Notes under the pieces: model-generated
Told to the model about the DNA's origin: nothing
The model's database searches: none
The model's input: the letters and a program-made list of their open reading frames with translations, nothing else
Part shown: piece after piece, positions 35,553 through 46,953 of the stretch
Numbering within the stretch: the stretch's first letter is position 1
How the letters are laid out: each line of letters begins with the position of its first letter
DNA from: Liolophura sinensis
Taxonomy: Eukaryota > Mollusca > Polyplacophora > Chitonida > Chitonidae
Reading direction: 5' to 3'
Length of the DNA stretch: 64,000 bases
Assembly: GCF_032854445.1 (NCBI RefSeq)
Contig: NC_088302.1
Span: 20,143,338 to 20,207,337 of the forward strand
Position numbers and translations under genes: made by a program

Positions 35553-37694
35553 CACCGCCGAACTTTATCAATTTGCTGAAGAACTTTCCCATTTGCGACT
35601 TAAAAATATCACCGTATTGATGGAACACAAGTGGTATTCATTGAACGTTAGAGCGTGCAAAAGACCACATATATTTCAATATTCTGAAGAAATAACGTTT
35701 CGGATAACTTTCCAGATATTCTTTTTCAAATGACAAAACAATTGGCACATTAGATAAGGCCTTTGGTTGTATTGCAGAATATAGTGTTCGTTTATTTCGC
35801 CGGCATCCTGCGGCCTTGTCATGAATAGGTTTGGGAACTTTCGGCTGAGCAACTCGGTCAAACCCTGCAATCGCGTATGTAGACAAGCTTGGGCAATCTT
35901 TGCAAAGTAGACTGTAAACAGCGCCAAAAAGCCCACGAACAATGGGATGAAAAAAATTAATTCGATTAATTCAAGAATTTTTCAGTTCAAGTGAAAACAG
36001 AAATAAAGAAAAAAGAACACAAAAGCTTCGTTCACCATTACAGCTTCCGCGTTGAACTTCGCCCGTCTAAAAGCGTTCCTGCATTCCATCTGCAACACGC
36101 AGTACTGATGCAATAAATCTAGATGTTATCATGGACCGGGTGAGGTTATAAAGGCGATTTGTGTCCAGTATCAGTCGCTGGCTTGAAGTCAGGTAAAGAG
36201 CCCTGTGGCTCGAGGGGGTGGGGAGAGGGGGATTCAGATCGACTTTCTCTACAGAGGGTAATAAAAGCATCCCAATTCGCCATCTTAAGCTAAATACAGC
36301 ATCAATTGTTTTAACTGTAAATTGAGATGGTTCACGTGACCGGGTAGTAATCGAGGTCACATGGAAAATGACAACCGGACAAATAAAAACAGGATTTAAA
36401 CTTGAACTTATACGAATACAAAACTGGTTTCCACTGATTGGTAGGGGGTTGATATATCAGGGAAGGTAACGTGTTGATGTCCCTACTAATCAAACAAACT
36501 TGGCTTATTTACCAGTGAATAAATGACACAATGACCTGAGACTATGCCCTATATCCCCTCTCGCTCTTTCTCTCCAGCAAAGCAATCTAAAGTCTAGTCC
36601 GTTGTATCGATATCTAATCAGTGCCACACGTGACCTTGGCAGTCATAGGTCATGTGAAAACGGCAGACAATGCTTCTTATGCGTGCGCAATGTCTGGGGA
36701 TTATTATTCTGATTGCCAAGTGACATGCCATGCAGGTCTCCATACACGTAACCAATGACGTCAAGGATTATTATATCCAATATGGTCATATTTCCAATAT
36801 CCCAGACAGACACGTGATTATACCCTGACATGTTATTACATGTATGTGCCAGGTATTTCAAGACATCAAAGGACACAAACCGAAAAAATTTACATGCTTT
36901 TTTCCCTAAAAATTTTATTTTTTATCTCATCTCCCATGTCGCTCGCTATAATTAACTGTTCTTTAGCATTTTTTTTTTGGTTTAGCTTTCAGCTATTTTG
37001 AGGTAGGCTTGCTGCCTTTAACACAAGTGTTGATCTTGGACGGACTGTGAGCGTTCCTTGCTTTGTTTTAATGTCGGCCATGTTGGTTTATATTCCGCCA
37101 GGTTAAACCTTTACGTAATGTCTCCAAATATCGCTTTTCACACCCATTGTTATTTTAGGTTCATTTAACACGATTGTTGTTGCCACATAATCAGAGATAA
37201 GGTAACAAAAAAAGGACTGATTAACTGAAGAAGAAAAACTCCAGATATTAATAACACACTGATGAGCAGAGTTAAAACCCAGATGCAACACATTGACAAC
37301 AGTTGTCGAGTGTCATTTTAATCAACGTCAAAGTAATTATTTTACAATGCACTTGGCGCAGATGTTCCTGTAATAAATCAGATCAAAACACATGTTCAAA
37401 ACTGAGAATGACGTAGCTTGTAACGTGCGCTTTGGCGTTACGGAAGAACTAACTTTTATTACAGCGTTTGACGTAATGTTTGTGTCCAAATAATACAATT
37501 TGTCTTTTAAAAAAGAATCCTTTACAGTTATCGTAAAGACATCGTTTCATACCCACGTAGTATATTACCTTGGTTGATTTCCTTGCGGGAATAAGTGACT
37601 TGTCAATTCTGGAGGTTTTATACCATGTTAGAAGATATTTCACCATGCTGTTCATTTGAGACCGTAATCATTTTGCTTCTCTGGCGGTAAAAAG
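35553..37694. other. Intergenic stretch, weak open frames only
   Basis: It contains minus-strand open frames at about 35676-35942 and 36067-36360 that read somewhat like protein but lack matching donor sites and recognisable domains. No repeats were recognised. Confidence 0.3.
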
Positions 37695-37885
37695 GTATGA
37701 GGGTGATGAATACCTCGCCTGAAGCAAATTCCACACCTTGTCTAACGTTTGATCAATTAGCGTGGTCATTGGGCCCACCTCATCAGGTGTCAGGGTGAGG
37801 AAAGAAGTATCAGGGTTAACACGCATGCTGTCCACGGACGCAAGGAAAAACTTTCTGTTGTGACTGAGATAAAGTACGTTGCTTC
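37695..37885 (-). CDS. Candidate internal coding exon, unknown protein
   Basis: On the minus strand a very strong acceptor, a run of pyrimidines (TTTTTTTTTCTTTTCTCTTT) followed by GCAG, precedes an open frame that starts at 37885 in phase 1. The peptide includes VLYLSHNRKFFLASVDSMRV, a DTSFLTLTPDEVGPM stretch and LIDQTLDKVWNLLQ, and reads like a folded domain with good codon choice. The 3' limit is uncertain. The nearest donor is a weak GAG/GTATTC near 37711, and the frame also runs on to a stop at 37668. I recognise no family and could not find partner exons, so this may be one exon of a minus-strand gene or a fragment of one. Confidence 0.38.
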
Positions 37886-38997
37886 CTGCAAAGAGAAAAG
37901 AAAAAAAAAGAATGTAAAGAAAGGAAACGGGAGTTAGGAATATATTCGAGAGATGACGATATTTAATTGACATATTTTCAACATTGACAGGAAGATTTCG
38001 TTTGTTAAGGCATGTGTAGGCCATGTTATACTGAAGGCAACATCGTTAAGATCTCACATTGAATACAGAAACGCTATCCCACATATGTTTGTTCACATTA
38101 CTGAGACGAAATTACCTTCGAGATTAGATAATAACCCAAACAGCGCCAAGGTCATTGCATAAATCCGAAATGATGTAAAAAAATATATCTGTGATCACAA
38201 TAAACGGATGGCCATCATAAAGAGTCCGGAGGTGGGGGGGGGGGGGGGGAATGGGTCGTAATGCAGCTAAGGAGCAAGGCGCGTTGAACACTGGGCAAGA
38301 ATTTCGTGAAAGCAATCAGTAAAAAGCATACATGTTTAGAGTTTGCGAATGTCATCTAGAAAGGCAAGATACATCAAGCTCTACGTCGGCGAAACCACAT
38401 CGTAACGGCAAGGTGTGAATGGTCGGAGTGAGAGCTGGGTTTTATTGCCGCAATGCGAAGAGGTGAAACTTTCGCATATCAAATTACTAAGATCGCAGTT
38501 GTAACAGTCTAAATTTGCTCAGAGATTTCCTCCACATAGAGCTTATGTAGGAAAGACATTGGACAACAAGCCAGCATTCCGAAGACCTCTTTACGGGTGA
38601 TCAATCCATAGACAAATACATTTCGAGTGCAACGTGCTTTGGCAGCCAACGTTTACACAGCAATGACAAGGCGATCAATGGGCCGAGCCGAGAGGGAGAA
38701 AACCCGTATCGTGTTGCTTCTCCGGGACACAATCTGGTTGGCAGGGAATGTGAGCAGAACGATTGGCTCTGTGTTCCACGGAAAAGCAGTTCGTCTTGTC
38801 CAGGCCCTGAGCCCCGTGTAAAGGGGGCCGTGACTGTGTGACGATCAGACAAACAAGAGTCGGGGGGCTCCCTCTAGCCACTGACGGATCGACGCTCCTC
38901 ACTTTTAGACTTGGAAGACACTTATAAGGTTTTATCTATTCGGAGGATATCTTGCTGTCCCAACTTGTGTGGAACTAGCATAAAACAATTTGCAAAG
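37886..38997. other. Upstream region of the chitin-binding protein gene
   Basis: It holds a 16-base G run at 38234-38249 and a moderately GC-rich stretch at about 38600-38900 just before the first coding exon, which would suit a promoter or 5' UTR. No clear TATA or initiator element was identified. An in-frame ATG at 38911 exists but is less likely to be the start than 38998. Confidence 0.35.
38234..38249. repeat. G homopolymer, 16 bases
   Basis: A run of sixteen G is preceded by GGAGGT. The tract length is likely to be polymorphic. Confidence 0.9.
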
Positions 38998-39580
38998 ATG
39001 GAATTAAGACGACTGTTATTGGTAGTACGTGTGGCTATGCTGACATGTGTAGTGCTAATGGTACCTGGGAATTGCCAGTGGGGTCACGGTAAACCCATCT
39101 TCCCCTGCCCCGATCTGTCGGCCGTAAATTGGGTGAGACACCCCCACAGCTGTTCTAAATACTTTATATGTTACTTTGGTCAACCTATTTCTATGCCGGA
39201 CTGTCCGAACAATTTAGTGTGGTCTAACATGGCGAAGAACTGTGTACCGCGCGCTGATCGCTGGGACGATTGTTCCACACCCACCTCTGCCCCGTGGCCG
39301 CACACCCGCCCCACCCACATGCCCGTGGAGAGGACCTGGGTCACACACCCCAGACACACCTCTAGGGTGACTTATCCGCAAACGGAGAAAACGGTTGTCA
39401 GTCGAATATCTAAGAGCACCTCCGGTTCAATTTACACAACTAGACCTCGCTTTAGGACCGAATATAGTCCGACGACTGTTTCCACCTGGTCGACGACGCC
39501 TCCGACGACACCACCGCCAACAACCACGACCACAACGATGAGAACGACCACTCAGATGAAAACCACTCGCGAACAGCTAG
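38998..39580 (+). CDS. Secreted multi-domain chitin-binding (CBM14) protein, exon 1 of 3
   Basis: Exon 1 encodes residues 1-194 of a 606-residue secreted chitin-binding protein. Residues 1-26 are a signal peptide (basic ELRR, then hydrophobic). Cys37, 52, 58, 69, 82 and 92 form a full peritrophin-A/CBM14 domain with spacing 14-5-10-12-9 and aromatic residues around Cys58 (SKYFICYF). Residues about 93-190 are a Thr/Pro/Ser-rich mucin-like linker, expected to be O-glycosylated and stiff. The start at 38998 is chosen over the in-frame ATG at 38911 because AAAGATGG is a strong initiation context and the signal peptide begins there. The exon ends at a consensus donor, CTAG/GTAAGT, in phase 1 and joins 59023 to make a Glu codon. 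Such proteins bind chitin in cuticle, gut lining, mucus or shell matrix; the tissue cannot be told. Confidence 0.88.
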
Positions 39581-40020
39581 GTAAGTCTTTCACTTATGGG
39601 TTGCTATGACCATGCTATCTCTGCGTTTGTCTATGATTAGAAATGTCAGGTGTCGTTGATCTGTATGTTTGCAGGGGACTTGCTTGGCGCGACTTTACAT
39701 GAATAGCGGGATGATGAAAGTATATCTTTTGCTTTCTTTGGTTCTAAGTGTTATCTAGTGTTATTCATTGACAAACGCTAATACATTATGCCACGATACT
39801 TTGGGGAACTTAAGGTGTCTAAAACGTGAGTAAAGCGGAGCATTATCCATGACAATATCATCAGACATTTTCTAGACATTTTATACATACGCAATTTTCA
39901 GTTGTCACCTGTAATGAACGGGGTTTCAAATCTCTCTCGCTGTAATCTCATACTTTAAACACTGCCACGCTTAGCTGCTGCGGCAGACTGTTAGACACCT
40001 CCAGCCCTAGATGTGTTCTG

Positions 40021-40070
40021 GCTCCTCAGCTATGTCCCAGCTCCTCAGCTATGTCCCAGCTCCTCAGCTT
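40021..40070 (+). repeat. 19-bp tandem repeat, 2.6 copies
   Basis: The unit GCTCCTCAGCTATGTCCCA starts at 40021 and 40040, with a partial third at 40059. Confidence 0.9.
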
Positions 40071-41859
40071 GCCTTGTGCGGGAGGTCAATATATTGCCGC
40101 GCATATACGATCGCCTTGTCCGCGGTTGAGCGCACCTGATTCACAAAATGTAACGAACTCATTCACGAAATGACAAAAATAGTATCCAAAATTATTACCA
40201 CTGATATTAAAGCCTAATATTATTATTTAAGTATTTTAAAAGAGTGATAAATCAACAGATTTTGTTTATTTTTTGTAACTAACTGTTATTTATGCCAAAG
40301 TGAATCATATGTAATCGTTTGTTATACGAAGATTCTGTGGGGCAAAGTTGTAATAAATGTCACCTAAAGTAATCAAAGTTATCTCGATTAACTGAGAAAA
40401 AATTCCCATAGAGCTTGAAGCGAACGGGTTGCATATGACACGATGTGTCATGCATTTTCCGAAAGATCATGTGTCATAGCTTGAAACCCAAATTTCAGAT
40501 GAAATGTCGGTCATTAGTGGGCACCACAACACTAATAATCAAATATCAGCACGGACGTTATGATTCGCAAAAGGAATACTGCATGGGAACTCTTTAATGG
40601 CTCTGTCAATAATCCTGGTTTAATCCCCTTAAGTGGTTACGTTTGACCAACGAAACGGTGAAATAGTTTGCTGTTTTAATCGCAAAACAAAATATTAACG
40701 CGCCTAATTAAGAAATGTCGTGTTCAGTCAACACAAGTTGTAATAAGGCTAAACATTTTTTATTGTACTGCCCAGTCCTCGTTGTTTGCGGAATTTATTT
40801 TGCACAAACCCTATTTCGCATTATTAAAACTAACATCTCATCCACTACTCTTTATAATGTTACTAAAAGTAAACAGCGAATTTCAAGGGTATTCCTTTAC
40901 GAACAGGTAACAGCAATGTACATTGGCATCGGGTCTTTTTGCACCTTATTGAAGTAAACCAAGGTTGAATTTTATTACCGTCTTAGCGTTGTCAGTCTTA
41001 AAAGTTTTAGCTGCAGAGTAATATTAAAACAACTTTTTTCAAGACTTCAAAATTTTGTTAGAGATTCACGTCATAGTTTTGGAAATTTAAAAAGCATCAT
41101 TTGAATGCAATGCATCCCACAACAGGCTGTTTGCGAGTCGAACAAGACAAATCTACCTTTCGTAAAATGAATGAAGAGCTGCTCCAAGCCATCGCTTTGT
41201 TTCTCCACCCAAGTCTAGCATGTGCGAACGTCCTTGTATGGGTTGGGCTGTAGCCTTGCAACCTGTCTTTGGACTATTCTGTCAAGAGGGAAACATATCG
41301 CTGCAGAATCAGTACTCCACATAACAGATTTTTTACAAGACAATCACATAATTATATAAAACACTCTTGCTGCAATCGTATATTTACTCAACTATTTTGC
41401 CGCCATTTATGATATGCATATAAAACAGGCTCTTGTGTCCATGGTTAACCGTATTGTAGAGATGTAAAGTTTCATCACTCTCCTGCGAAATTCATTACAT
41501 CTGACAAACTATTCTGATATTTTGTTGTTTCCCAACATAGTTCTTTGACTGCCCCATTCAAAATCAAACACTTTCTTAGGGAGCTCACTGTTACAAATTG
41601 CATCTTCTGATGGTGGACTGAATTCATCTGCTGTTATTATGTGCCAGTGATGGTTGGTCTGGATAAACTGACAAGTTGTTGAACGAATGACAGATTGTAC
41701 CGATGCATCTTTGGGTAAAAGGAACATAGCAAACAGATGCTAGTTCTCACATTATCTTTCCTGTTGTGGTTTAACCAGCTTTTGTGCACATGTGTTCTTG
41801 ATTGGCAATGCACTATGTTCACTCACGAGTTGAAATGTGCACTGCACGGCATGTGATAG

Positions 41860-42110
41860 AACTGTATTCGCAATATAATATGTCATCCATGTAGACTGAG
41901 CTGCAACCAATCGAAACGTCATATCCAACTAATTCACCCCTCGTAAACCATGATAGGGCCTTCAAAGTCGATAATCGCAAGAACCATTTCCAAAACAAGC
42001 TGAAACACTAGTTACTAAGGGTATATGTAAGAAATAATATGTAAAAAGTAAATAAAGCTGGTAACATATAAGAGGGGAGCAGTCGTCAGCCTTTCATGAT
42101 GCAAGAGAGA
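41860..42110 (-). repeat. Dispersed repeat family B, copy 6 (inverted)
   Basis: The reverse complement has TTTTGGAAATGGTTCTTGCG, ATTATCGACTTTGAAGGCCC and CATGGTTTACGAGGGG, paralleling the family's GGGAATGGGCCTTGCGATTA, TTGACC and GGAACGTCC order. The AAATAAAGCTGG next to it resembles the flank of copy 2 at 16.3 kb. Confidence 0.55.
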
Positions 42111-42351
42111 CAATCCATAATTCTAGGCATGACACTCATATCAAACTTGATACTCAAGTCCTTGAAGAATTTACAGGTTGAATACAGGTTGAATACAAAC
42201 TGTGTTTCTGTCGTGTTATGCTGCTTAAGCGGAATTAGACACAGCTAAAAAGATCGACACAAGCATCACCAGTAGTGATGCGAATATTAGTATTAAACAC
42301 AAATAATATACGTTGGATGGCACAACGTTTGGACATTGACTAAACTTGTGA

Positions 42352-42470
42352 GCCCTCCTGTGAATCATTATCTGAACCCTCATGTGATTCTTCATATGAA
42401 CCCTCATGTGAATCATCATGTGAACCCTCATGTGAACCTTCATGTGAACCCTCACGTGAACCCTCATTTG
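42352..42470 (+). repeat. 12-bp minisatellite (CATGTGAACCCT)
   Basis: About ten imperfect units of CATGTGAACCCT, with GAATCAT and GATTCTT variants, run in one direction. The repeated Val-His-Met peptide on the minus strand is a by-product of the 12-base period. Confidence 0.9.
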
Positions 42471-43802
42471 TGTTCTCTGTACCGTCATTTGAAACAGATC
42501 CGTTTTACTGCAGATGTTAAAAATGCTAAAGTAGTATTGTTAGCATTATTACTACATTGATAGACTGTGTCTCAATATTGACAGACCTATTCAATTTGTT
42601 AGTTGACTACATTGATTAGTAAATTAACGACATGGCAGCAATAAATCACAATGGTAGTTTAACAACATCTTCAAACTCTAAAGAATGCTTGTATGCTGAG
42701 TAAACCTTGAGTCGTGATGATGTCGATTTTTGTCTTTGTTTCCACTGTGTAGTTAGCCTCTTCCTTTCGTCGTGGGGGTTAGTAGTAACTATTATCGTAC
42801 AATTAAAACCCATCCGTTAAAAGACTTGCTGATCCAGTTTTCTGTCCTGTCCCGTGTGTACCATAGGCAGACCGTCTAAACAGGCCTCCATGTATCTGGA
42901 CAAACGTAGTTATCGATGGCTGTGTCTAAGTGGGACAGGTTAATGGTTTAAACAGTTAACATGCAATCGTTGTGTGTTGTTGCTTATTGGTGGTCCTTGC
43001 AAATGGCTGTTGTTTTATGTTAGGGAGAGAGCGTGTACCACGGGTCCGCTGATACAGGAAGCCAAGGTAGGCGCTGCAGATACGGTGTGTCTATACGAAC
43101 TATCCCCACGGCTGTTTGATTGCCTCATCCGAGGTTGTCCCTCGCACCCGGGGACGGAAAGCTCTCAGTTGACGTAGGCTAGCGGACCTACTCCTAATGA
43201 GTTCCTTCTTTTACGGATTAGAGGATATGTTTTACTCATCAGCCGTTGCCAAGTCTATATTTCCTTCGTGTTTTGTTCGCATGCCTGGATATACCCCGCA
43301 CCTCATATTCAAAAGATACGTTCTCCTTTATGGAGCAGCCCTAGGCGTCGCAGAAGTCAGAGGTGATATACATACAGCCATATAACACATACCGCTCATA
43401 ACTAGCATGCGCTGCGTTTTGTGGGATGTCCGAAAAGCGGGAAGAAGGAGAAGGGTTCGGTTATGAGTTTATTGGGAACTAGATCTGGTAAAAGTGAAAA
43501 ATTTTGTAAAGGCCGGTATTTTTTTTATGCTGACGCTGATTTGAAGTGATCGAAGCTCGCCACTGCCGTCCCACGCTCCAGCAAGATTTTATCCAGTCGT
43601 CCAGTTGACATAGACTCCGTCGTTTTCCTCGCGTTATTGATTCTCCATAGCATGTGTAAACCGCGAGCAAACTTATCAACCTAAAATGCTGGACACCGAC
43701 ACATCCATAGAATAACGTCTTCCTTTCATAATCCCTTCGTACGTTTTGTCCCCATAAAGTAAAATCAGTTTTCCACGAAAGTAGTTGAGTATTGTCCAGC
43801 TA

Positions 43803-43903
43803 ATCTGTATTAGGTTTAGCCTATCCATATTAGATCTAGTTTGCCTGTATTAGATCTAGTCAATCGGTATTAGGTCTCGTCTGTCCATATAACATCTAGT
43901 GAA
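43803..43903 (+). repeat. 20-bp tandem repeat, five degenerate copies
   Basis: Units begin at 43805, 43825, 43845, 43865 and 43885. They alternate between CTGTATTAGG-like and CCATATTAGA-like forms, and most contain ATTAGRTCTAGT or a close variant. Confidence 0.8.
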
Positions 43904-44794
43904 TCTTCAGCGTTGATTTAAATCACCCCCGCACGTCAGATCAAGACCAAGTTACGGCAAAAAGGAAGTTGCCTCGTAGCCATTTTCGTCGTTTCGCCGT
44001 GTGATGCATTTTAGGTCGTAAGTCGCAACTCAGACTTAATTTACGACTCTGAGTTAAATGTTATGGCATACGACCGTTTCTTAAAACTTATATTACCTAT
44101 ACCTTATCATGTAAAACTTAACACTTAAGACTTTCTACATGACGTCCTCCTCAACATAAGCATTTGTCTGTATCAGTATTTTCATTTCCGAAACAAATAT
44201 GAAAACGTTAGAAGCATAAGACATTCTAAAAGCCTACGTTTCTTCTATGAAATTAATCGACTTGTAATCGAGCGATACACGTGAGGAACTTTTTAATCTC
44301 TCGTAAAAGTCGGGAGAAAACCGTTAAAAGAGGTTGTTAGCAGATAGTCACGTAAGAACAAGCTACCTAGAAGCATTATGTACATGTAACAAAATCGCAG
44401 TGCTGTGCTCACTCAAAAATGTTTATTTGTCTTAAAGTCCTTAGCTCTCATTGTCCTGGAGATCTCACAGCTTAATCAGCGTATCATAAACCATTAGCTG
44501 TAATCGTCGCTAGGACGTAGACCTTACTTGTCAAACAAATCTTCGCACGACTGGCTAAACTGGCGTATTCCCGGTCTAGAAAAGTTTAAATTTTAAATCA
44601 TCCCGAATCTTCTGTCATTGCAATAGGTCGAACAGGACGTTGTGGAGATAAGTAAATATTAAAATTCACCCTCAAGGCGCCCACGCTGTATCCTTTAGGG
44701 CAGTGGATATGTATGTAATATTTGTGCTGTGCTTATCTAATGTGAATATTTCTGCTCTTCGCGGTATGAGCGCTGGATAGCGCATATTATTGCT

Positions 44795-45020
44795 AGCATA
44801 AAAGACAGCAAAGAGAGTACAACCAGAACAGTGACGACAATGCGTTATTTGGCAAATGGCTACACGTATTGTCAATTTACGTCATTTAGGGTTTTTATTC
44901 TGACTGTCCATGTAAATGTTTAAATAGTAGAAAATAACAAAGCCCTAGCATCATAGCTTAAGAAGAAATTGTTTCAAAAAGAGCAGTGACGTTAATTGTA
45001 AATTATTAGACGTCACTGGT
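44795..45020 (+). repeat. Dispersed repeat family A, copy 7
   Basis: It starts with GCATAAAAGACAGCAAAGAG and AGTACAACCAGAACAGTGAC, followed by GGCAAATGGCTACACGTATT and a GTCAATTTACGTCATTTAGG block. It then has CCATGTAAATGTTTAAATAG, AGCATCATAGCTTAAG and TTATTAGACGTCACTGG. It lacks the GTGAAATTCGGCC block but otherwise covers the full length. A SINE is inserted just downstream. Confidence 0.65.
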
Positions 45021-45044
45021 CTAGAATAACCGTGTTGTCGTCAA

Positions 45045-45381
45045 GTCAGATAACAGACCCAGATAGCACAGTTGGTAGAGTCAGTCCTGGGTCCGGTCAC
45101 ACATAAGGCCTTATCACTTCCTCGCTTGCGTTCACCATTAAGGGGAATGTGCAACGACTGGTCGACCTGCATCAGTATAATGGCTCGGGCGGGACGGCTT
45201 ACTTGCCTTCGGTAAGTCGTCTCAGTGAAGCAGCACTAGATAAAAGAGCGGTGGAAATCCGTCCTGCAACAAGGAGGCACATGACATGCACTCCAAGGGC
45301 TCCTTCGTCGTCATATGACTGAAAAAAGGTAAAGTACGACGTTAAACCCAAAGCACTTACTCACTCACTCAACTGTCAGAT
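45045..45381 (+). mobile_element. tRNA-derived SINE, ACTC-tailed family, copy S2
   Basis: The element occupies about 45055-45372. The head has A-box-like TAGCACAGTTGGTAGAG and a degenerate B-box-like GGTCCGGTCAC. The body is collinear with S1 (GTGCAACGACTGGTCGACC, GCTCGGGCGGGACGGCTTAC, GTGGAAATCCGTCCTGCAAC, TCGTCGTCATATGACTG) and the tail is ACTTACTCACTCACTC. GTCAGAT flanks it at 45045-45051 and 45375-45381, consistent with a short target-site duplication. Confidence 0.88.
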
Positions 45382-45526
45382 GAATACATACTAAGAGACA
45401 AAGCGTTGGAAATGCTTAATGCAGCAGAACCCTGGTTTATACAATAATGTAATATGCAAGACTACAGCAAATATTTACGTTGTCCCTCATAACATACTGC
45501 ATGGCGATTGCTGTAACTCGTCAAAC

Positions 45527-46225
45527 TGTTGATGTTGTATCTTAGCATTCACTGTCGATGTTGTATCTCAGTATTTCACTGTCGATATTGTATCTTAACA
45601 TTTCACTGTCGATGTTGTATCTTAACATTTCACTGTCGATGTTGTATCTCAGCATGTCACTGTCGACGTTGTATCTCAGCTTACCAATGTCGACGTTGTA
45701 TCTCAGCGTGTCACTTTGGCTCTCCGGCCGTACGTGGGAAGGTCTGACATCAACCTGCGGATGGTCGTGTGTTTCCCGCTGGCTGTACCCGGTTTCCACC
45801 CACCATAATGCTGGCCGCCGTCTTATAAGTGAAATATTCTTGAGTACGGCGTAAAACACCAATCAAATAATAATAATAATAAAAATAAATAACGTGTCAC
45901 TTTGGATGTTGTATCTCAGCATGTCAATAACGATGTTATATCTCAGCATGTTACTGTCGATGTTGTATCTCAGCGTGTCAGTTTTGTCAGTCTATCGATG
46001 TTGTATTTCACTATGGCATTGTTGTAACGTGTCATGATGTCGATGACGTACGTTGCCATTTCACTGTTGACAAGGTATCCCATCATGTCATTATTATTAT
46101 TCGATATAATGTCGATAAATTTCACTATGTCGTTGTTGTAACTAGTCATATTGTCGGTGTTGTATTTCACTATGTCGTTGTTGTAATTGGTCACACTGTT
46201 GGTGTTGTATTTCACTATGTGACTG
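45527..46225 (+). repeat. 27-bp minisatellite, degenerating rightwards and split by a SINE
   Basis: The unit is GATGTTGTATCTCAGCATTT followed by CACTGTC. About seven good units run to 45719. A SINE insertion follows, three more good units run from 45906 to about 45985, and increasingly diverged units (GTTGTATTTCACTATG) continue to about 46225. The tandem reading frames on both strands reflect the 27-base period and are not a gene. Confidence 0.9.
45707..45905 (+). mobile_element. 5'-truncated core-family SINE (S5) inside the 27-bp minisatellite
   Basis: The element occupies 45720-45892. It has the reverse of the core, CAACCTGCGGATGGTCGTGT, then ACCCGGTTTCCACCCACC, GCTGGCCGCCGTCTTATAAG, TGAAATATTCTTGAGTACGG and CGTAAAACACCAATCAAATA, and ends in an AATAAT tail. 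This corresponds to the right-hand part of S4, so the tRNA-like head is missing. The perfect 13-bp duplication CGTGTCACTTTGG at 45707-45719 and 45893-45905 lies in minisatellite sequence on both sides. Confidence 0.92.
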
Positions 46226-46329
46226 TTACGTCCACGTAGCACCGCTTGCATTCCAGTCGTTAGATCGCACTCGCGGACAGGGAATAAACTATTTGACCAC
46301 TTGACCACTTACTTTCCACAAATGTACAT

Positions 46330-46740
46330 TTCACTCGTGGAAGAATTCATAGTAACTCGCCAAAGATCAGTGGTTCATTCCGGATATTTCGGTTTCCTCC
46401 ATCAGTAGAAATGGCCTCCAGGGCATAAGTGAAATTTGTTTGTTGCTAAACAAAGAATCATATAAAGAAAATATACATCAGCATCTGTGGTTGGAAGAAA
46501 CCGAAGTTCGCGGACAAACCACAGCGCTTTGTCACCAGCTTGACAAAAATTCCTACTTAAAGCCGCAGCAAAACCAACGAAAGACGAACGCCAGCCCGCG
46601 AGCTGATTGACCAGATTCCAGTGGGCTGGAGCAGGAGGCTCACATTGGCCAGATAAGCCATGGGGGGCTGTAACTAGTCGCAGTGTCCATTTAAAGTTCC
46701 AAGACATATCTTCACTGGCCAAGGGTTTTTATAGTGTGAA
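46330..46740. mobile_element. Decayed core-family SINE remnants, two cores in inverted orientation
   Basis: At 46360-46395, CGCCAAAGATCAGTGGTTCA and TTTCGGTTTCCTCC match the core in one orientation, followed by a GGGCATAAGTGAAATTTG tail like S5. At 46478-46535, GGTTGGAAGAAACCGAAGTT then ACAAACCAC matches the core in the other orientation, and related sequence may run on to about 46735. The 106-codon minus-strand frame across it is not a gene. Confidence 0.55.
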
Positions 46741-46928
46741 CTAAGCATGTCTATAGCACAGGTTGATTCGAGCAAGGCTTTTTTTTAAATTCATTGCAAT
46801 GTCTCTGTTTTGACTGTCCAGAACCATTTTGTACCTTTGCAATGGAAAAACGCAAAACATCAATCAAAAAAAAGAAATGAATAAAAAGAAAGAGACCAGC
46901 CTTGAAATGATAAAGTCAAATCCTCCTG

Positions 46929-46953
46929 CCCCCCCCCCCCCCCCAAAAAAAAA
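46929..46953. repeat. C16-A9 homopolymer junction
   Basis: Sixteen C are followed directly by nine A. Confidence 0.9.

Noticed and set aside
36067-36360. 97-codon minus-strand frame preceded by a C-rich tract and CAG
   Set aside because: No donor fits, no domain is recognisable and there is no link to the 37.7-kb candidate exon.
38911-38997. Upstream in-frame ATG of the chitin-binding gene, adding 29 residues
   Set aside because: It would bury the signal peptide internally, and the ATG at 38998 has a much better context (AAAGATGG).
42225-42488. 87-codon minus-strand frame with repeated Val-His-Met
   Set aside because: It is a by-product of the 12-bp minisatellite.
45542-45862. Frames of about 100 codons on both strands with a 9-residue repeat
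   Set aside because: They follow from the 27-bp minisatellite period and cross a SINE insertion.
46402-46722. 106-codon minus-strand frame
   Set aside because: It overlaps decayed SINE cores and tail sequence.
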